Program-made: the position numbers and the translations under genes | Notes under the pieces: generated by a model | The model's input: the letters and a program-made list of their open reading frames with translations, nothing else | Database searches by the model: none | Told to the model about the DNA's origin: nothing | From: an uncultured Roseiflexaceae bacterium | GTDB taxonomy: Bacteria > Chloroflexota > Chloroflexia > Chloroflexales > Roseiflexaceae | Length of the DNA: 7,551 bases | NCBI GenBank assembly: GCA_903868295.1 | Contig: CAIPUQ010000313.1 | Location: 1-7,551, forward strand | Reading direction: 5' to 3' | Shown: piece by piece, positions 6,196 to 7,551 of the stretch | Position numbering within the stretch: the stretch's first letter is position 1 | Layout: each line of letters begins with the position of its first letter

Positions 6196-6954
6196 ATGCA
6201 CGTACTACCGCGAATGTCGGATTTGTGGGCCGGTCGCACCAAGTATCTGACCGTTCTCGTTCTCATCCTCACCGTCGTTCTCGTGCGTTTGGGGCTTTGG
6301 CAGTACGACCGGCATCTCGAACGGAGTGGCATCAACCAACGCATCAATACGTCATTGGCGAGTCAACCGTTGAATCTCGCAGACCTCCTCGCAGTGCCGG
6401 CTGCAGAACGCGAGTATCGCCCGTTGATGCTCACGGGGAGTTACGAGCCAAATCAAGTGCTCTGGCGGAACCGGGCATTCAAAGGGGGCACGGGCTACCA
6501 CATCTTGAGTGTGTTGCGCACCGACGATGGGCAGGCAGTCTTGGTTAATCGGGGGTGGATCCCCTATGAGGCAGGGGTAGGCGAACGCTGGCAAACAGAG
6601 TTCCCGGTACCCACCGGCCCACAGACGATTGCCGCAGTCTGGCGTATCGACCAAGATGCGCGCGAAAATACCCCCGAGGCGAGCAGCACCAAGTGGTTCA
6701 CCATCGACACCGGTGCGATTGGCGCAGTCTTGGGTGTATCACTGGTCGCAGGATTTGCCCAGATCCAGCCGAGTGATGATTCGGAACGTCCTGCGACCTT
6801 GCCCTATCCTGCGTTAACAACCGACATGGGGCAAGGTTCACATCTGGGGTACACGTTCCAGTGGTTTGCCTTTGCGGTGATTTTGGTGGTGGGGTATCTC
6901 GTGGTGCTTGGGCGGCGTACGCATGCGTTGTTGAAGCACAATCAACCCGTGTAG
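6196..6954 (+). CDS. SURF1-family cytochrome oxidase assembly protein
   Basis: The 252-residue protein has the SURF1/Shy1 layout: a transmembrane helix at about 17-34, a large extracytoplasmic domain, and a second helix at about 221-238. Conserved motifs are LGLWQYDRHLER (32-43, family LG.WQ..R), GYHIL (100-104), LVNRGWIP (116-123) and HLGYTFQWFAFA (216-227, family H..Y..QWF). SURF1 proteins help insert or retain heme a in the catalytic subunit of aa3-type terminal oxidases, so the host probably respires oxygen. Length is normal (230-300). No cox, cta or heme-a biosynthesis gene lies in the window, so it is not shown to be in an oxidase operon. The gene is divergent from the tRNA gene; no clear plus-strand promoter is visible in 6115-6195. 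The start at 6196 is chosen for the AAAGGAA at 6184-6190; an in-frame ATG at 6214 is a weaker alternative. Confidence 0.92.
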   Translation: MHVLPRMSDLWAGRTKYLTVLVLILTVVLVRLGLWQYDRHLERSGINQRINTSLASQPLNLADLLAVPAAEREYRPLMLTGSYEPNQVLWRNRAFKGGTGYHILSVLRTDDGQAVLVNRGWIPYEAGVGERWQTEFPVPTGPQTIAAVWRIDQDARENTPEASSTKWFTIDTGAIGAVLGVSLVAGFAQIQPSDDSERPATLPYPALTTDMGQGSHLGYTFQWFAFAVILVVGYLVVLGRRTHALLKHNQPV

Positions 6955-6983
6955 CTATACATTTGATCAAGATGAGGAGAATT

Positions 6984-7006
6984 AAACGAAGATCCACATC
7001 TTGTTT
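6984..7006 (+). terminator. Weak hairpin after the SURF1 gene, possible terminator
   Basis: AAAC-G-AAGAT (6984-6993) can pair with ATCTT-GTTT (6998-7006) around CCAC, giving nine base pairs with one bulged G. The stem is AT-rich and no T-run follows, so it is a poor intrinsic terminator; it could be a structured region or chance. It lies 30 bases past the SURF1 stop in an AT-richer spacer. Confidence 0.3.
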
Positions 7007-7041
7007 AGCATCTATTCATCTCTCGGTGGATATGATTTCGG

Positions 7042-7047
7042 TATAGT
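7042..7047 (+). promoter_or_regulatory. Candidate -10 box for the RTX gene (TATAGT)
   Basis: TATAGT lies 45 bases before the ATG at 7093, and TATGAT at 7031-7036 is an alternative. Neither has a recognisable -35 hexamer at normal spacing. The AT-rich setting between two GC-rich genes is what makes a promoter here plausible. Confidence 0.3.
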
Positions 7048-7078
7048 GTTTGCAAAGGTACAAATACGGTTTGTGACT

Positions 7079-7085
7079 GCGGAGG
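7079..7085 (+). promoter_or_regulatory. Ribosome binding site of the RTX gene
   Basis: GCGGAGG ends seven bases before the ATG at 7093. It is the strongest Shine-Dalgarno in the window and fixes the start of the secreted protein. Confidence 0.75.
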
Positions 7086-7092
7086 CCATCAT

Positions 7093-7551
7093 ATGCGTCG
7101 ATGGGGAGTAGTAGCGCTATTGGGGATGTGTTTGGCGCAGGTGGTGGTGGTTCCTGTCGAAGTGACCGACGCTGCCAAACCCCTCAAATGCACGATCCGT
7201 GGTACGAATCGCAATGACGTGTTGCGCGGTACTCCCGGTAACGATGTGATCTGCGGCCTGGGCGGCAATGACACCATTGTGGGCATGGGCGGCAACGATG
7301 TAATCTATGGCGGTAGCGGGATTGACCGCATCGACGGTGGAGTCGGTAACGACCGTCTGCACGGTGACGACGGCAACGACACACTCAACGGCGGTGTCGG
7401 CAATGACATTCTCGGTGGCGGGAGCGGACGCGATATGTTGAATCCCGGGCAAGGGGTCAACCACTGCGTGGTCGATCGTGCTGATGGCGTGATTGGACTC
7501 TGCCCTGCCGATGTGAATGCTCCCGAGATACGTTTGGTCGAATGGCCACAG
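7093..7551 (+). CDS. Secreted RTX-type calcium-binding repeat protein (3' end outside window)
   Basis: The first 153 codons are present and remain open to the right edge. An N-terminal signal peptide (Arg2-Arg3, hydrophobic 5-20, probable cleavage between about 20 and 30) predicts Sec export, unlike classical RTX toxins, which leave by type I secretion through a C-terminal signal. Residues 37-116 are hemolysin-type GGxGxDxxx repeats with aspartates at 42, 51, 60, 69, 78, 87, 96, 105 and 114, exactly every nine residues, as expected for a calcium-binding parallel beta roll. Cysteines at 33 and 54 bracket the first turns, and Cys125 and Cys137 follow the last, suggesting disulfide caps. After the repeats NHCVVDRADGVIGLC closes the domain and an unknown region begins (VNAPEIRLVEWP). 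Similar Cys-capped repeat proteins occur in Actinobacteria and Chloroflexota. The function and any C-terminal enzyme domain are outside the window. Confidence 0.9.
   Translation, partial: MRRWGVVALLGMCLAQVVVVPVEVTDAAKPLKCTIRGTNRNDVLRGTPGNDVICGLGGNDTIVGMGGNDVIYGGSGIDRIDGGVGNDRLHGDDGNDTLNGGVGNDILGGGSGRDMLNPGQGVNHCVVDRADGVIGLCPADVNAPEIRLVEWPQ
7201..7440 (+). repeat. Nine in-register 27-bp RTX-coding repeats
   Basis: The DNA shows a 27-base period (GGCGGCAACGAT-like cores) because the protein repeats GGxGxDxxx every nine codons. The copies have diverged at silent and variable positions, so this is an old protein repeat rather than a fresh tandem duplication. Confidence 0.85.

Noticed and set aside
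6972..7046. 24-residue small open frame in the spacer (starts MRRIKRRSTS)
   Set aside because: No Shine-Dalgarno lies upstream of the ATG and the frame crosses the hairpin and the likely promoter. There is no reason to call it coding.
7117..7131. Possible lipobox (LLGMC) in the RTX protein signal peptide
   Set aside because: Methionine at the position before Cys13 does not fit the usual lipobox, and the hydrophobic stretch continues well past the cysteine.
7201..7440. 27-base periodicity as a CRISPR array
   Set aside because: There are no unique spacers. The period is explained fully by nine-residue protein repeats in one open frame.

Overview
The window looks like a piece of chromosome from a free-living, moderately GC-rich bacterium; by eye GC is somewhat above 55 percent. 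My best guess at lineage is Chloroflexota. This rests on three things: an extracytoplasmic beta domain in the acyltransferase that I recall from membrane glycosyltransferases of that phylum, a SURF1 protein, and a signal-peptide RTX protein of a style common in Chloroflexota and Actinobacteria. No database search was possible, so the taxonomy is inference. I see no insertion sequence, integrase, phage gene or CRISPR array.

Layout from left to right. Positions 1-977 (minus) hold the N-terminal 325 codons of leucyl-tRNA synthetase, running off the left edge. Next on the same strand (1044-1442) is a small four-helix membrane protein of a conserved but uncharacterised type. A 65-bp divergent spacer then separates it from a plus-strand pair. 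The first of the pair is a 791-residue protein built like rifampin phosphotransferase and the PEP synthase family: ATP-grasp, a large helical middle, and a phosphohistidine swivelling domain. It overlaps by ATGA a 706-residue membrane acyltransferase-3 protein with an unusual N-terminal extracytoplasmic beta domain. Next come a bidirectional-looking hairpin terminator and a minus-strand CAU-anticodon tRNA (probably tRNA-Ile2) with encoded CCA and a strong sigma-70 type promoter. Divergent from the tRNA is a SURF1-family cytochrome oxidase assembly protein. After an AT-richer 138-bp spacer the window ends inside a secreted protein with nine in-register nine-residue RTX calcium-binding repeats.

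How the genes relate. leuS, the tRNA and SURF1 are housekeeping genes with no evident link to each other. The real two-gene unit is 1508-6000. Its stop/start overlap implies translational coupling of an ATP-dependent, phosphohistidine-type phosphotransferase with a membrane acyltransferase. This is the best candidate for something undescribed, perhaps modification of a lipid-linked, surface or secondary-metabolite substrate, but the substrate cannot be read from sequence.
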